Source: CAYXST01 sp964472495 (GTDB lineage: Bacteria > Patescibacteriota > Minisyncoccia > Portnoybacterales > UBA2143). From it: a stretch of 64,000 bases of DNA. The notes beneath the pieces were generated by a model. It was given only the letters and a program-made list of their open reading frames with translations. It made no database searches and was not told the origin of the DNA. Location of the stretch: contig CAYYLD010000001.1 of the NCBI GenBank assembly GCA_964472495.1, forward strand, positions 62,001-126,000. The letters run 5' to 3'. Within the stretch, counting starts at the first letter, position 1. The number at the start of each line of letters is the position of its first letter. This document shows, one piece after another, positions 7,920 through 15,605 of the stretch. A program made the position numbers and the translations under genes.

Positions 7920-7954
7920 AAAAGGGCGAAGTGCCGAGAATAACACTTGCCCTT
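7920..7954 (-). terminator. Terminator of the 126-aa orphan gene
   Basis: On the minus strand AAGGGCAAGTG pairs with CACTTCGCCCTT (one bulge) and is followed by TTTTAATTT. It lies directly downstream of the gene ending at 7979. Confidence 0.6.
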
Positions 7955-7978
7955 AATTCCTTGACCCGGCTCAAGTTC

Positions 7979-8359
7979 TTAAGCCGTCTTTTTACAGGCC
8001 TGGGGAATAGAAATTTTCGCAGTTGATATCGGGTTTTCCCAAGGGGGACCCTCGCTAAAACAAAAGGATTCAACGGTTCCCGCTTCGATATCCACTTCTA
8101 ATGAAATTGCTCTTCCATCTCGGAAAATAACTTCAAATCTAAAAGGTTTACTGGTCCTCATCAACACCTTTTCAACTTTCGAAAGATTCCCGCCTACCGC
8201 TTCGGCCAAATCAATTAATCCAATAATACAATAATTGGACGGTATACTGATTATAACTTGCTCACCGTCCGAATCTACCTCGATCGAGGCCTTGGGCAGT
8301 TTGTATCTGGATGAAACAACAATCTTGGCCTTCGGCTTTTGCTCTTTTCTCTTAGTCAT
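7979..8359 (-). CDS. Hypothetical protein (126 aa) with strong ribosome-binding site
   Basis: Not recognised. A basic N-terminus (MTKRKEQKPKAK) precedes alternating beta-strand-like segments (ASIEVDSDGEQVIISI, about 25-40; FRFEVIFRDGRAISLEV, about 73-89) and a C-terminus with two cysteines. No signal peptide or membrane segment. The start is fixed by AAGGAGG 8 nt upstream of the ATG. The gene has its own terminator (7920-7954) and sits alone between the archease and a permease. It belongs to a set of small orphan genes in this window that share strong ribosome-binding sites. Confidence 0.6.
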   Translation of the reverse strand: MTKRKEQKPKAKIVVSSRYKLPKASIEVDSDGEQVIISIPSNYCIIGLIDLAEAVGGNLSKVEKVLMRTSKPFRFEVIFRDGRAISLEVDIEAGTVESFCFSEGPPWENPISTAKISIPQACKKTA

Positions 8360-8444
8360 CCTCCCGTCCTCCTTCTTTAAAATTTATTAAGAACCAATTT
8401 CTCGCCTTATGTTAACAAAAAATACCTAAGCGTCAAGTAAATAA

Positions 8445-9566
8445 TTACAGATAATAAATAATCTGGTAAATAATACCGAGGGCTAAGAGTAAAATAAGCC
8501 CGTAGCTGACAAAAGTCGGCAGTTTCAGAGAATATTCCGGCTGGCGCTGGCCAATTTTTTTAGCTCTTTGATAAATAAAAACCAAAAGGATTCCATTGAG
8601 ACCGCCAAAGGTAGCTCCCAAAAAGCCGATAATTGTAATAAAGTCACGTAAATAAAATAAATAGGCCGCCAAAGGAACAGAGCAAGTTAAAACCCAGGCC
8701 AGATATTTATTAATCCGATAATCATACCAGTAAATCTTTTTTAAAGCTAAACCCAAAACCAAAAAAGAAGTGACCACAGCCAAAAGGCCGAAAACAGCTC
8801 CCAGAATGATGGTATGATTTTCCAAGGTAACGACTAACCCCTGAATTGCTTCTGATGAGGTTTGCTGGCCAGTCACGCCAACAACGGTTAAAATAAAGAG
8901 TAAATGGAGAAAGCCCGGCAAAAGAGTTCCCCAAAGAATCGCCTTTTTAAGTAACCGATAATTTCTTTTAAAAATTTCTCTCATTTCCGGAATAGCTGTC
9001 CAGCCAGTGGCCGCCCAAAGAGTAACTCCGTAAGGCAGAAAAAAATAGGTCCAATTCCAAGTAGTTAAATTAGTCAATTTTATGGCTGGCCATCCTTTAA
9101 CAAAGATTAAAAGAACAACAATTATCAGAAACAAACTCATAACAATTTCTATTTGAGCAATTACCCTTAAGCCGAAAAAGATGGCCGAAGCACAGACGGC
9201 GAAAAAAATTAAACTCCAAAAAAAATCAGAACCGCCAAAAATAGTTGCTAAAAATTTCCCGCCGACAATTATATAGGCCAGTAAGGCACCATAAAAAACA
9301 AAGACGGAAGTAAGAGCAGCTATTTTTCTTCCCCATCTGCCTAAGTATAGTTGGGCATAGCCAACGAAACGATGCTTGCCCGGCGTCCGTAAAACAATTT
9401 CCCCATAAAATAAATGGAGCAGCAGGACCGCCCCAGTTAAAACAAACAAAAAAAGTAGACCGATTGAAAAACCGGACTTAGCCACTACATAAGGAACGCC
9501 AAAAATTCCCACGCCAACGACCGTACCGATTAAGGTAGCCGTGGCATAGTAGAAATTTCTATTCAT
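8445..9566 (-). CDS. Amino acid permease of the aromatic (HAAAP/Trp-Tyr) type
   Basis: 373-aa inner-membrane protein with about ten or eleven predicted transmembrane helices. The start NFYYATATLIGTVVGVGIFG, with its glycine-rich break GTVVGVGIFGVPY (14-26), is typical of hydroxy/aromatic amino-acid permeases in the APC superfamily (Tyr/Trp transporters). The next helix pair and the GEIVLRTPGKHRFVGYAQLYLG loop fit as well. Likely a sodium- or proton-coupled importer; the substrate cannot be fixed from sequence. It lies 9 nt after a small two-helix membrane gene on the same strand and probably shares its transcript. An importer makes sense for a cell with limited biosynthesis. Confidence 0.8.
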   Translation of the reverse strand: MNRNFYYATATLIGTVVGVGIFGVPYVVAKSGFSIGLLFLFVLTGAVLLLHLFYGEIVLRTPGKHRFVGYAQLYLGRWGRKIAALTSVFVFYGALLAYIIVGGKFLATIFGGSDFFWSLIFFAVCASAIFFGLRVIAQIEIVMSLFLIIVVLLIFVKGWPAIKLTNLTTWNWTYFFLPYGVTLWAATGWTAIPEMREIFKRNYRLLKKAILWGTLLPGFLHLLFILTVVGVTGQQTSSEAIQGLVVTLENHTIILGAVFGLLAVVTSFLVLGLALKKIYWYDYRINKYLAWVLTCSVPLAAYLFYLRDFITIIGFLGATFGGLNGILLVFIYQRAKKIGQRQPEYSLKLPTFVSYGLILLLALGIIYQIIYYL

Positions 9567-9575
9567 TGAAGGTTT

Positions 9576-9851
9576 TTAATAATAAGTAGGTAAATAACCC
9601 CGGGCAGTTAACCAGTTGACTAAATAGGAGTAAATTATCCCCCAAACAATAGCCACGACCAAAATAATCTTGGCTTCTTTTTTCATCTCTGGTTCAGTCC
9701 AAAAAGCCAGACCCAAAATTAGACCAGCAAAAATGGGATTGACAATGGTAATAATAATACCCAGCCAAAACCACTTTTTGCGAGAAGAAAGAGCAATTTT
9801 TTCTTTGCCAGAAGCATCGGCTAATGGGGAAAGAGATGTTCCCTGGTTCAT
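9576..9851 (-). CDS. Small membrane protein (91 aa), unknown
   Basis: Two predicted membrane helices (about 28-50 and 60-82) separated by a short charged loop (EPEMKKEAK), with a polar N-terminus of about 25 residues. No family recognised. It sits between hit and the permease gene in a tight minus-strand run, 9 and 11 nt from its neighbours, so it is likely co-expressed with the permease. Confidence 0.6.
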   Translation of the reverse strand: MNQGTSLSPLADASGKEKIALSSRKKWFWLGIIITIVNPIFAGLILGLAFWTEPEMKKEAKIILVVAIVWGIIYSYLVNWLTARGYLPTYY

Positions 9852-9862
9852 TATTTTTTCCT

Positions 9863-10282
9863 TTATTTAATATGACTTTTTATTTCCCCGGCAATTTGTT
9901 TCATTCTTCGCTCGGTTATTTTCTTGACATTCTCAAAAACAACCCCGCCGCCGTGACCGTCGTTTTCAAACCGAGGAATCAGCCAAACATGAGCGTGAGG
10001 AATACTTTCGCCGATTACTACGGAAACTAAAAAATCAGTCTTTAATGCTTTACGGACAGCTTTAGCTATTTTACCAACTACTTGGTAATACTGGCTAAGA
10101 TTAGGCGACCTCCGTCTGTCCAGAGGCATATCCCAAACCCAACGAAAATGTTTTTTAGGAATAACTAAAGTATGCCCTGGATTAAGCGGTGTAATTGACA
10201 AAAAAGCTAAATAATTTTTATCCTCGTATACCCGATAACCGGGCAATCGACCGGCGACGATTTTGCAAAAAACGCAATCCAT
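9863..10282 (-). CDS. HIT family protein
   Basis: 139-aa histidine-triad nucleotide-binding protein. The N-terminal CVFCKIVAGRLPGYRVYED and the strand PLNPGHTLVIPKKH (33-46) are typical of the HINT/Fhit group of nucleotidyl hydrolases or transferases. The HIT motif reads IPHAHVW: H96 and H98 are kept but the third position is Trp100 instead of His or Gln. H98 aligns with the nucleophile, so activity is possible but the proton-relay site is changed. The two N-terminal cysteines (Cys3, Cys6) may be half of a zinc site whose other half is not obvious. It sits between hisS and small membrane genes. Confidence 0.88.
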   Translation of the reverse strand: MDCVFCKIVAGRLPGYRVYEDKNYLAFLSITPLNPGHTLVIPKKHFRWVWDMPLDRRRSPNLSQYYQVVGKIAKAVRKALKTDFLVSVVIGESIPHAHVWLIPRFENDGHGGGVVFENVKKITERRMKQIAGEIKSHIK

Positions 10283-10290
10283 AAATTTGA

Positions 10291-11616
10291 CTATTTCCTA
10301 ATTCTCTTTTTCACTTCTTTAATCACTCTAGTCAAGGGAACCGTCTCTTGAACTCCGGAAGTCATTTCTTTAATGATGATTGTTTCATCCAAGGCCTCTT
10401 TTTGACCCAAAATTAAGGTGAAACGGGCATTGAGCTTATCGGCTGTTTTTAATTGGGCTTTAATCGTATCGCGACTAAAAGAACTAGCCACCTCTAAGCC
10501 GGCCTGTCTCAATTCCTCAAATAGTTTAAGGGATTTTTTCTTGGCTAAATCACCTAATTGAATCAGAAAAATTAAGGGCCTTTTCCGTTGAGGGATTTTA
10601 ATATCCCTTTCTTTAATCAAATCAACTATTCTGTCCAAGCCAATAGCAAAGCCAACCGCCGGCGTGTCCTTACCGCCTAGAAGTTTAATCAAACCATCGT
10701 AGCGGCCGCCGCCGGCTAAAGCAATTTGGCGACCTTCTTCTCCTTCGGGCCAGATTTCAAAGACGGTCTTGGTATAATAGTCCAAGCCGCGAACCAAACA
10801 GGGATTAAGAATATAGGGAATATTAATCTCATCTAAAAATTCCAAAACGCTCTTGAAATGGTTATGACAATCATCGCATAACTGGTCAATAATTTGAGGC
10901 GCTTCTTGAGCCACTCGTTGGCACTTGCTCTCCTGACAATCTAACAACCTTAAGGGATTTTGCTTCAATCGTTTCTGGCAATTAGGGCAAAGTTCTTTTT
11001 TACGATTTCTATAAAAATTAACCAGTTTCTTCCGGTAAGCTGGCCGACAGACAGGACAACCGATACTGTTAATCTGAACGGTTAAATTTTTTAGAGACAA
11101 TTCCCGGCTAATCGAAAAGAATAACTGGATTAATTGAGCATCAAGAACGGCTTCCTTCTCGCCAATAATTTCAAAATTGGCCTGATAAGATTGTCGATAA
11201 CGCCCCTTCTGCGGTCTTTCATAACGAAAAATCGGCCCGATGCTGTAGAGTCTGATTGGATGAGGCAAACTGGACAGGCCACTTTCCAAATAAGCTCGCA
11301 TAATGGCCGGGGTAAATTCCGGTCGTAAAGCCAAATACTCACCGCCCCTTGTTCTCAAGATATACATCTCTTTATCAATAATATCAGTGTTAGGACCGGT
11401 CCCCTTAATAAACAGATTGGATTCTTCCAGAATAGGTGTATCCAGACGTTCAAACCCATAAGCTCGGCCTAAATCTTTAATCACCTGTCTGATTTTTTCC
11501 CAATAGAGCTGGTCAACCGGCAGGATGTCACGCATCCCCCTGACCGCCTGAAAGGTTTTCTTGCCACGCTTAGGCTTGATTTTCTTAATTTGTTTTTTTT
11601 TGACTCTAATTGACAT
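10291..11616 (-). CDS. hisS: Histidyl-tRNA synthetase
   Basis: Class II synthetase charging tRNA-His. The 441-aa protein contains RGMRDILP near residue 26, motif 2 in the region FRYERPQKGRYRQSYQ, the histidine-specific LVRGLDYYTKTVFEIW and AGGGRYDGL, and motif 3 around GFAIGLDRI. A four-cysteine segment (CPVCRPAYRKK, CPNCQKRLK, about 195-220) could bind zinc in the insertion domain. The C-terminal anticodon domain ends TRVIKEVKKRIRK. An Arg/Lys-rich extension of about 20 residues precedes the usual start. It ends 8 nt before hit and starts 2 nt after lepB ends, so the three are probably one transcript from the lepB promoter. Confidence 0.96.
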   Translation of the reverse strand: MSIRVKKKQIKKIKPKRGKKTFQAVRGMRDILPVDQLYWEKIRQVIKDLGRAYGFERLDTPILEESNLFIKGTGPNTDIIDKEMYILRTRGGEYLALRPEFTPAIMRAYLESGLSSLPHPIRLYSIGPIFRYERPQKGRYRQSYQANFEIIGEKEAVLDAQLIQLFFSISRELSLKNLTVQINSIGCPVCRPAYRKKLVNFYRNRKKELCPNCQKRLKQNPLRLLDCQESKCQRVAQEAPQIIDQLCDDCHNHFKSVLEFLDEINIPYILNPCLVRGLDYYTKTVFEIWPEGEEGRQIALAGGGRYDGLIKLLGGKDTPAVGFAIGLDRIVDLIKERDIKIPQRKRPLIFLIQLGDLAKKKSLKLFEELRQAGLEVASSFSRDTIKAQLKTADKLNARFTLILGQKEALDETIIIKEMTSGVQETVPLTRVIKEVKKRIRK

Positions 11617-11617
11617 T

Positions 11618-12154
11618 TTAAAAAACGGTTAATTGGTCAAAAGGCCAAGCCCGTAACCAAACCCGGCCGATAATATTCTCTTTATTTAGGATGCCCCATT
11701 GACGAGAATCGGAGCTGGCTGAACGATTATCTCCCAAAACGAAATATTCATCCGAACCCAATTCTATTTTGGTTTTGCCCCAAGTGATAACGCCAGCGAC
11801 CAAATAATTAGATTCATCTAATATTTTTCCCTGCGGCTCAGCCTGATTGTAGATAATAACCTGACCATCCCTTATCTCGACTGTTTCGCCTGGTAAGCCG
11901 ACGATTCTTTTAATATAATACTGGGAAGGGTCTAAGGGATATCTAAAAACGACCACTTCGCCTCGCTGCGGTTCGCCTAATCGATAGCTAATTTCGTCAA
12001 CGACCAGATACTGACCATTATCAAAATTAGGTGTCATTGAAGCGCCGCGAACAAAAAATGGTTGAATTAAAAAATAGCGGACCGGGATGATAATAGCCAA
12101 AGAGATACTGACTATCTTGACTATCTCCCAAATAAAAAGAATTATCTTTCTCAT
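11618..12154 (-). CDS. lepB: Signal peptidase I
   Basis: 178-aa membrane-bound serine protease that removes signal peptides outside the cytoplasmic membrane. One N-terminal helix (about 8-28) precedes the catalytic RGASMTPNF motif (nucleophile Ser39) and YYIKRIVGLPGE (general base Lys82). The C-terminal box GDNRSASSDSRQWG is complete. Length suits the short Gram-positive-type enzyme. The promoter TTGATT-17-TAGAAT has its -10 box ending 9 nt before the ATG and no ribosome-binding site is seen. Divergent to the LCP gene; both work at the cell surface. Confidence 0.96.
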   Translation of the reverse strand: MRKIILFIWEIVKIVSISLAIIIPVRYFLIQPFFVRGASMTPNFDNGQYLVVDEISYRLGEPQRGEVVVFRYPLDPSQYYIKRIVGLPGETVEIRDGQVIIYNQAEPQGKILDESNYLVAGVITWGKTKIELGSDEYFVLGDNRSASSDSRQWGILNKENIIGRVWLRAWPFDQLTVF

Positions 12155-12163
12155 AGTATTTTG

Positions 12164-12192
12164 ATTCTAACCCATTTCTCAAAGAAAATCAA
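12164..12192 (-). promoter_or_regulatory. Promoter of lepB
   Basis: Minus-strand TTGATT (12187-12192), 17-bp spacer, TAGAAT (12164-12169). The -10 box ends 9 nt from the ATG at 12154. A TATACT on the plus strand (12199-12204), 9 nt before the LCP start, is a likely -10 for the divergent gene. Confidence 0.6.
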
Positions 12193-12213
12193 ATCTGATA
12201 TACTGTATTAGTA

Positions 12214-13269
12214 ATGACTAAATTTTTAAAAACGGTCGGTTTAACTTTATTAATTCTAGCAGGGGTATTTTTACTTATTCAGTTCATTCCTGCTTCTTCA
12301 ATAGAAATTTCTTCCGAAGGGGAAAAAGTCGCTCCCAAGAAAGAAACTAGTATCTTCAAGACTATTTCTTCGTTAGTTCTAAATGGAAAAAGCCAAGCTA
12401 ATCAGCAAAATATTCTTCTGCTTGGCCAGCCGGGACCGGGCTATCTAGCGGCTAACTTAACGGATACAATTATCTTAGTTCATCTGGACCCAGAAGAATC
12501 CGCCAAAGACGGACCTCCGCCAGAGGCGGATGCGCCTCTGGAGCACGCCGCTGGCGGGAAATTAGTTTTAATTTCTTTACCGCGTGATTTACTGGTCAAG
12601 ATTCCTCAGCAAGGAGGTCTGACTAAAATCAACTCTCTTTACTCTTTGGTCGGTATTGAAGGATTGAAGGAGAAAATAAGCGAAATTACCGGCCTAAACA
12701 TTGACCATTATCTTTTAGTTGACTTGACCGTAGTTGAAAAAGTGATTGGTTTAGTTGGCGGACTTAATGTTTACGTCCCCGAAGATATCGCCGACCCTTA
12801 TTTCCCTGGCCCTAATTATACTTATCAGGTCTTTAATTTAGCGGCTGGCTGGCGTTATTTAGACGGTCAAACTGCTCTTAAATATATCCGGACTCGCTAT
12901 ACTTCACCTAACGGCGACTTTGACCGAATGGCCCGCCAACAGCAGATTATTCGTTTACTCAAACAAAAAGTCCTGGCCCTCAATCCCTTATGGGACTGGC
13001 CTACTTACTTGAAAATTTTCCAGCAGTTGAAAAGTCATTTGCAAACCGACCTTGGTTTGATGGAAATGAAAAATCTTTATCAGACGGTCAAAGAGATAAA
13101 AGTAGAACGAATAAACCATTTAGTCATTGATAAAAAACAAACTGATTTATTGACTGGCGGATTAGTCCCTCTCGGCCAACAAACGGCTTCGGTTGTCTAC
13201 CCCACAGCCGGCCAAGGAGATTATACCCAAATCAGAGACTATATTGAGAAGATAATAAATGAAGATTAG
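12214..13269 (+). CDS. LytR-CpsA-Psr (LCP) family protein
   Basis: 351-aa membrane-anchored phosphotransferase family that attaches glycopolymers to peptidoglycan or related acceptors. An N-terminal helix (about 8-27) is followed by the LCP core: DTIILVHLDPE, LISLPRDLLVKIP, the DHYLLVDL strand, and the arginine-rich YIRTRYTSPNGDFDRMARQQ that binds the polyprenyl pyrophosphate. Between HLDPEESAK and KLVLISLPRD lies an insertion of about 20 residues, mostly Pro, Glu, Ala and Gly, encoded by a GC-rich palindrome (12501-12558). The start follows TATACT by only 9 nt, with no ribosome-binding site. Confidence 0.92.
   Translation: MTKFLKTVGLTLLILAGVFLLIQFIPASSIEISSEGEKVAPKKETSIFKTISSLVLNGKSQANQQNILLLGQPGPGYLAANLTDTIILVHLDPEESAKDGPPPEADAPLEHAAGGKLVLISLPRDLLVKIPQQGGLTKINSLYSLVGIEGLKEKISEITGLNIDHYLLVDLTVVEKVIGLVGGLNVYVPEDIADPYFPGPNYTYQVFNLAAGWRYLDGQTALKYIRTRYTSPNGDFDRMARQQQIIRLLKQKVLALNPLWDWPTYLKIFQQLKSHLQTDLGLMEMKNLYQTVKEIKVERINHLVIDKKQTDLLTGGLVPLGQQTASVVYPTAGQGDYTQIRDYIEKIINED
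12501..12558. repeat. GC-rich palindromic repeat (type B) inside the LCP gene
   Basis: CCTCCGCCAGAGGCGGA followed by GCGCCTCTGG and GCCGCTGGCGGG forms several overlapping hairpins. Related to the block in the beta-CASP gene at 4555-4586. It is read in-frame as a Pro/Glu/Ala/Gly loop and interrupts a strand-to-strand turn of the LCP core. Confidence 0.65.
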
Positions 13270-13306
13270 TGAAGATATACCTAATTCATTTTGAAAACAT
13301 AGTGGA

Positions 13307-13430
13307 GAATTTTAGAAAATTAAGTCATTCTTAAGACAAAAATAACTGTCGGAAAACTCGCCCATAGGGCGAGGTAAACGAAACAGCGCTAAGTTTTTGC
13401 CGAAGAAAATGACTCTAATTTTCAAAATTC
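13307..13430. repeat. Imperfect long inverted repeat upstream of pth
   Basis: The 23-bp arms at 13307-13329 and 13408-13430 are complementary apart from single-base bulges. Inside lies a short perfect hairpin CTCGCCC-atag-GGGCGAG (about 13360-13376) and a further partly paired layer. The element fills most of the 213-bp gap between the LCP gene and pth and would form a 124-nt hairpin in the pth leader. Confidence 0.6.
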
Positions 13431-13482
13431 GGAGCTCCGTTTGAGAAATGAATCAGGCATACCTTCAAATGCTTATCAATTT

Positions 13483-14013
13483 ATGAAACTAATTGTTGGC
13501 TTAGGCAATCCGGGAACTAAATATGGAAAAACCCGCCATAATTTTGGCTGGCGGGTTATTAATCAACTCCGCGAGCAATTAAAACTGACTGATTGGCGTC
13601 CGGCCAAAAATTTCAAAAGTTCAATCTGTCAAGGAAATTTTAACCGTCAAAAAATTATCTTAGTCAAACCGGAAACCCTAATGAATAATTCTGGCTTAGC
13701 GGTTAAAAAGATAGCTAATTATTATCGGATTCCTACTGAAGAAATTTTAGCTATCCATGATGACATTGATTTACCTTTAGGCCAAATCAAAATCCAGCAA
13801 AGTCGGGGAGCGGCTGGCCATAAAGGAGTTCAGTCAATTATTAATCATTTGGGCAGCAAAGATTTTATTCGAATGAGAATGGGCATCAGGCCGGCTCAAG
13901 CTGAAAATATTGATACCGAAAAATTTGTCCTGGAAAAATTCACTAACCAAGAGGAAAAAATCGTCCGAGCGACAATAGAAAAGGCCGCTCGTTTAATCAG
14001 AGCGGCTCTGTAG
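13483..14013 (+). CDS. pth: Peptidyl-tRNA hydrolase
   Basis: Releases tRNA from peptidyl-tRNA that drops off the ribosome. Start placed at the ATG at 13483, giving MKLIVGLGNPGTKYGKTRHN, the universal N-terminus of the family; an upstream in-frame TTG at 13441 would add 14 atypical residues. Catalytic residues are visible: Asn9 in GLGNPG, His19 in TRHNFG and the aspartate in IHDDIDLPLG. Further motifs are RGAAGHKGVQSII and FIRMRMGI. 176 aa, slightly below the usual 185-195. The structured inverted repeat 13307-13430 precedes it. Confidence 0.95.
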   Translation: MKLIVGLGNPGTKYGKTRHNFGWRVINQLREQLKLTDWRPAKNFKSSICQGNFNRQKIILVKPETLMNNSGLAVKKIANYYRIPTEEILAIHDDIDLPLGQIKIQQSRGAAGHKGVQSIINHLGSKDFIRMRMGIRPAQAENIDTEKFVLEKFTNQEEKIVRATIEKAARLIRAAL

Positions 14014-14023
14014 TGCTCTTTGG

Positions 14024-14260
14024 TCAAATTTTGAGACCGAGTAGTTTTCTTCTTTTCTTTTCCCGTTTCGGAAGAGCCGGCGAGCAGCGCTCATAAAGAA
14101 ACCTTGCTATGATAGTTAAAAGCAGAAGGACTAGCCCGATTGTATAGCTGATTGCCCAATCAGAAAAATTAGAAAATTCGTCCAAATAGATTGAATACGA
14201 AATAGATAGACCAGCCAAAACAAAAAGAATAACATAAACTACCTTTAAAGTTTTTTTCAT
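14024..14260 (-). CDS. Small membrane protein (78 aa), unknown
   Basis: Two predicted membrane helices (about 6-25 and 36-56), then a strongly basic tail (KREKKRRKLLGLKI) that should stay in the cytoplasm. No family recognised. An AAAGGA ribosome-binding site lies before the ATG. It points against pth (convergent) and away from dprA, so it is a single-gene unit. The tail after residue 55 is rich in Arg and Lys, which could contact RNA or the ribosome, but that is only a composition-based guess. Confidence 0.55.
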   Translation of the reverse strand: MKKTLKVVYVILFVLAGLSISYSIYLDEFSNFSDWAISYTIGLVLLLLTIIARFLYERCSPALPKREKKRRKLLGLKI

Positions 14261-14304
14261 CCATTTTTCCTTTATTTATAGATTGTTAAAAATCTAAAAA
14301 ATAT

Positions 14305-14444
14305 TTAATCTACACAAGCCTACCTAGGAGCGTTAGGGACAAATTCACAAAAGCGAATCATCCCTAATACTTAGGCCTCACTGAACTTTTAGGAGGGATT
14401 AGCCCAGTTACCGGCCACTCGCTAGGCAGGCCTCTGTAGATTAA
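14305..14444. ncRNA. Structured RNA candidate or palindromic element before dprA
   Basis: TTAATCTACA (14305-14314) pairs perfectly with TGTAGATTAA (14435-14444), and the next layer AGCCTACCTAG pairs with CTAGGCAGGCCT. Inside, TTAGGGA/TCCCTAA and other short helices form. The whole 140-nt unit folds on itself and fills the gap between the small membrane gene and dprA. It shows no signature of RNase P, SRP RNA or tmRNA. The architecture (long closing stem, open middle) recalls 6S RNA, but the strand and identity are undecided. Confidence 0.4.
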
Positions 14445-14465
14445 TTCTGCTAATAGTATACCAAA

Positions 14466-15605
14466 ATGACAGAATTTGTCAAGGATGAAGTCTTGGAACA
14501 AAATAAGTCAAAAATTGGTCAAGCTAAATATTTTAATGCCTTTAACTTAATTGACGGGCTCGGTCCGATCGGCTTCAAAAAACTGTTAGCTTATTTTACT
14601 TCCCTGGCCGAGGCCTGGTCAGCCGAAATTAGTCAATTTAGGCAAGCCGGCTTAGCCTCTTTGGTTATTGAACAAATCAGAAAACAGCGACGATTGATTA
14701 ATCCCGATGAGGAAATGGAAAAATTAACCAGAGAAGGAATTGACTTAATAACTATCTTAGATAAAAATTATCCTCGCCTTCTCAAAGAAATATACAATCC
14801 GCCAGCCCTGCTCTATCTTAAAGGCAAATTTAGCCCTCAAGATGAGTTCAGTTTAGCCATTGTCGGCACCAGAAGGTCTTCGCTTTACGGCCAACAAATT
14901 ACTCCTTTAATCACGGCGGACTTAGCTCAAACCGGCCTGACCATTGTCAGTGGCCTGGCCAAAGGAATTGATACTTTAGCTCATCAAGCCGCTTTAGCCG
15001 CTAACGGCCGGACCATAGCCGTTTTAGGGTCAGGTTTAGATAAAAAAAGTATTTATCCTTTTATTAATCGTCGCTTAGCTGAAGAGATTAGCCAACAAGG
15101 AGTGATTGTCAGTGAGTTTCCTACAGGGACTCAACCTCTAGCTCAGCATTTTCCTCAGCGCAACCGGATTATCGCTGGTTTAAGCTTAGGCGTTTTAGTC
15201 ATTGAGGCGCCTGAAAAAAGCGGCGCCCTGATTACGGCCCGCGATGCTCTGGAACAAAATAGAGAAGTTTTTGCCATTCCTGGACCTGTTTCATCAGAAA
15301 ATTCCTTAGGACCTAATAATTTAATCAAAATGGGAGCTAAATTAGTCAGTCAAGCTAATGACATCTTAGAAGAACTTAATTTAACTCTCTTAACCCAATC
15401 AGACCGGCAAAGTAAAGAAGTTGTTCCTGATAATCAAGAAGAGGCCTCAATTTTGGCACAGCTTTCTAATGAGCCAGTTCATATTGACAAAATCATTAAT
15501 CAAACTAAACTACCAACAGCCGTCATTAATTCAACCTTAATTTTAATGGAAATGAAAGGTAAGGTTAGAAATTTAGGCGGTCATAATTATATTTTAGGTT
15601 TATGA
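14466..15605 (+). CDS. dprA: DNA-processing protein DprA
   Basis: Loads RecA on incoming single-stranded DNA during natural transformation. 379 aa: N-terminal helical SAM/HhH-like part (1-100, DGLGPIGFKKLLAYF), then the Rossmann-like core with LAIVGTRRSSLYG, ISG-type loop TIVSGLAKGIDTLAHQAAL (about 160-178), GSGLDKKSIYPFIN, and the hallmark FPQRNRIIAGLSLGVLVIEA near 238-257. A winged-helix DML1-like domain closes the protein (320-379). The stop overlaps the topA start by 4 nt (ATGA), the widespread dprA-topA arrangement. A TAGTAT box 6 nt upstream of ATG is a weak -10 candidate; no ribosome-binding site. Confidence 0.96.
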   Translation: MTEFVKDEVLEQNKSKIGQAKYFNAFNLIDGLGPIGFKKLLAYFTSLAEAWSAEISQFRQAGLASLVIEQIRKQRRLINPDEEMEKLTREGIDLITILDKNYPRLLKEIYNPPALLYLKGKFSPQDEFSLAIVGTRRSSLYGQQITPLITADLAQTGLTIVSGLAKGIDTLAHQAALAANGRTIAVLGSGLDKKSIYPFINRRLAEEISQQGVIVSEFPTGTQPLAQHFPQRNRIIAGLSLGVLVIEAPEKSGALITARDALEQNREVFAIPGPVSSENSLGPNNLIKMGAKLVSQANDILEELNLTLLTQSDRQSKEVVPDNQEEASILAQLSNEPVHIDKIINQTKLPTAVINSTLILMEMKGKVRNLGGHNYILGL

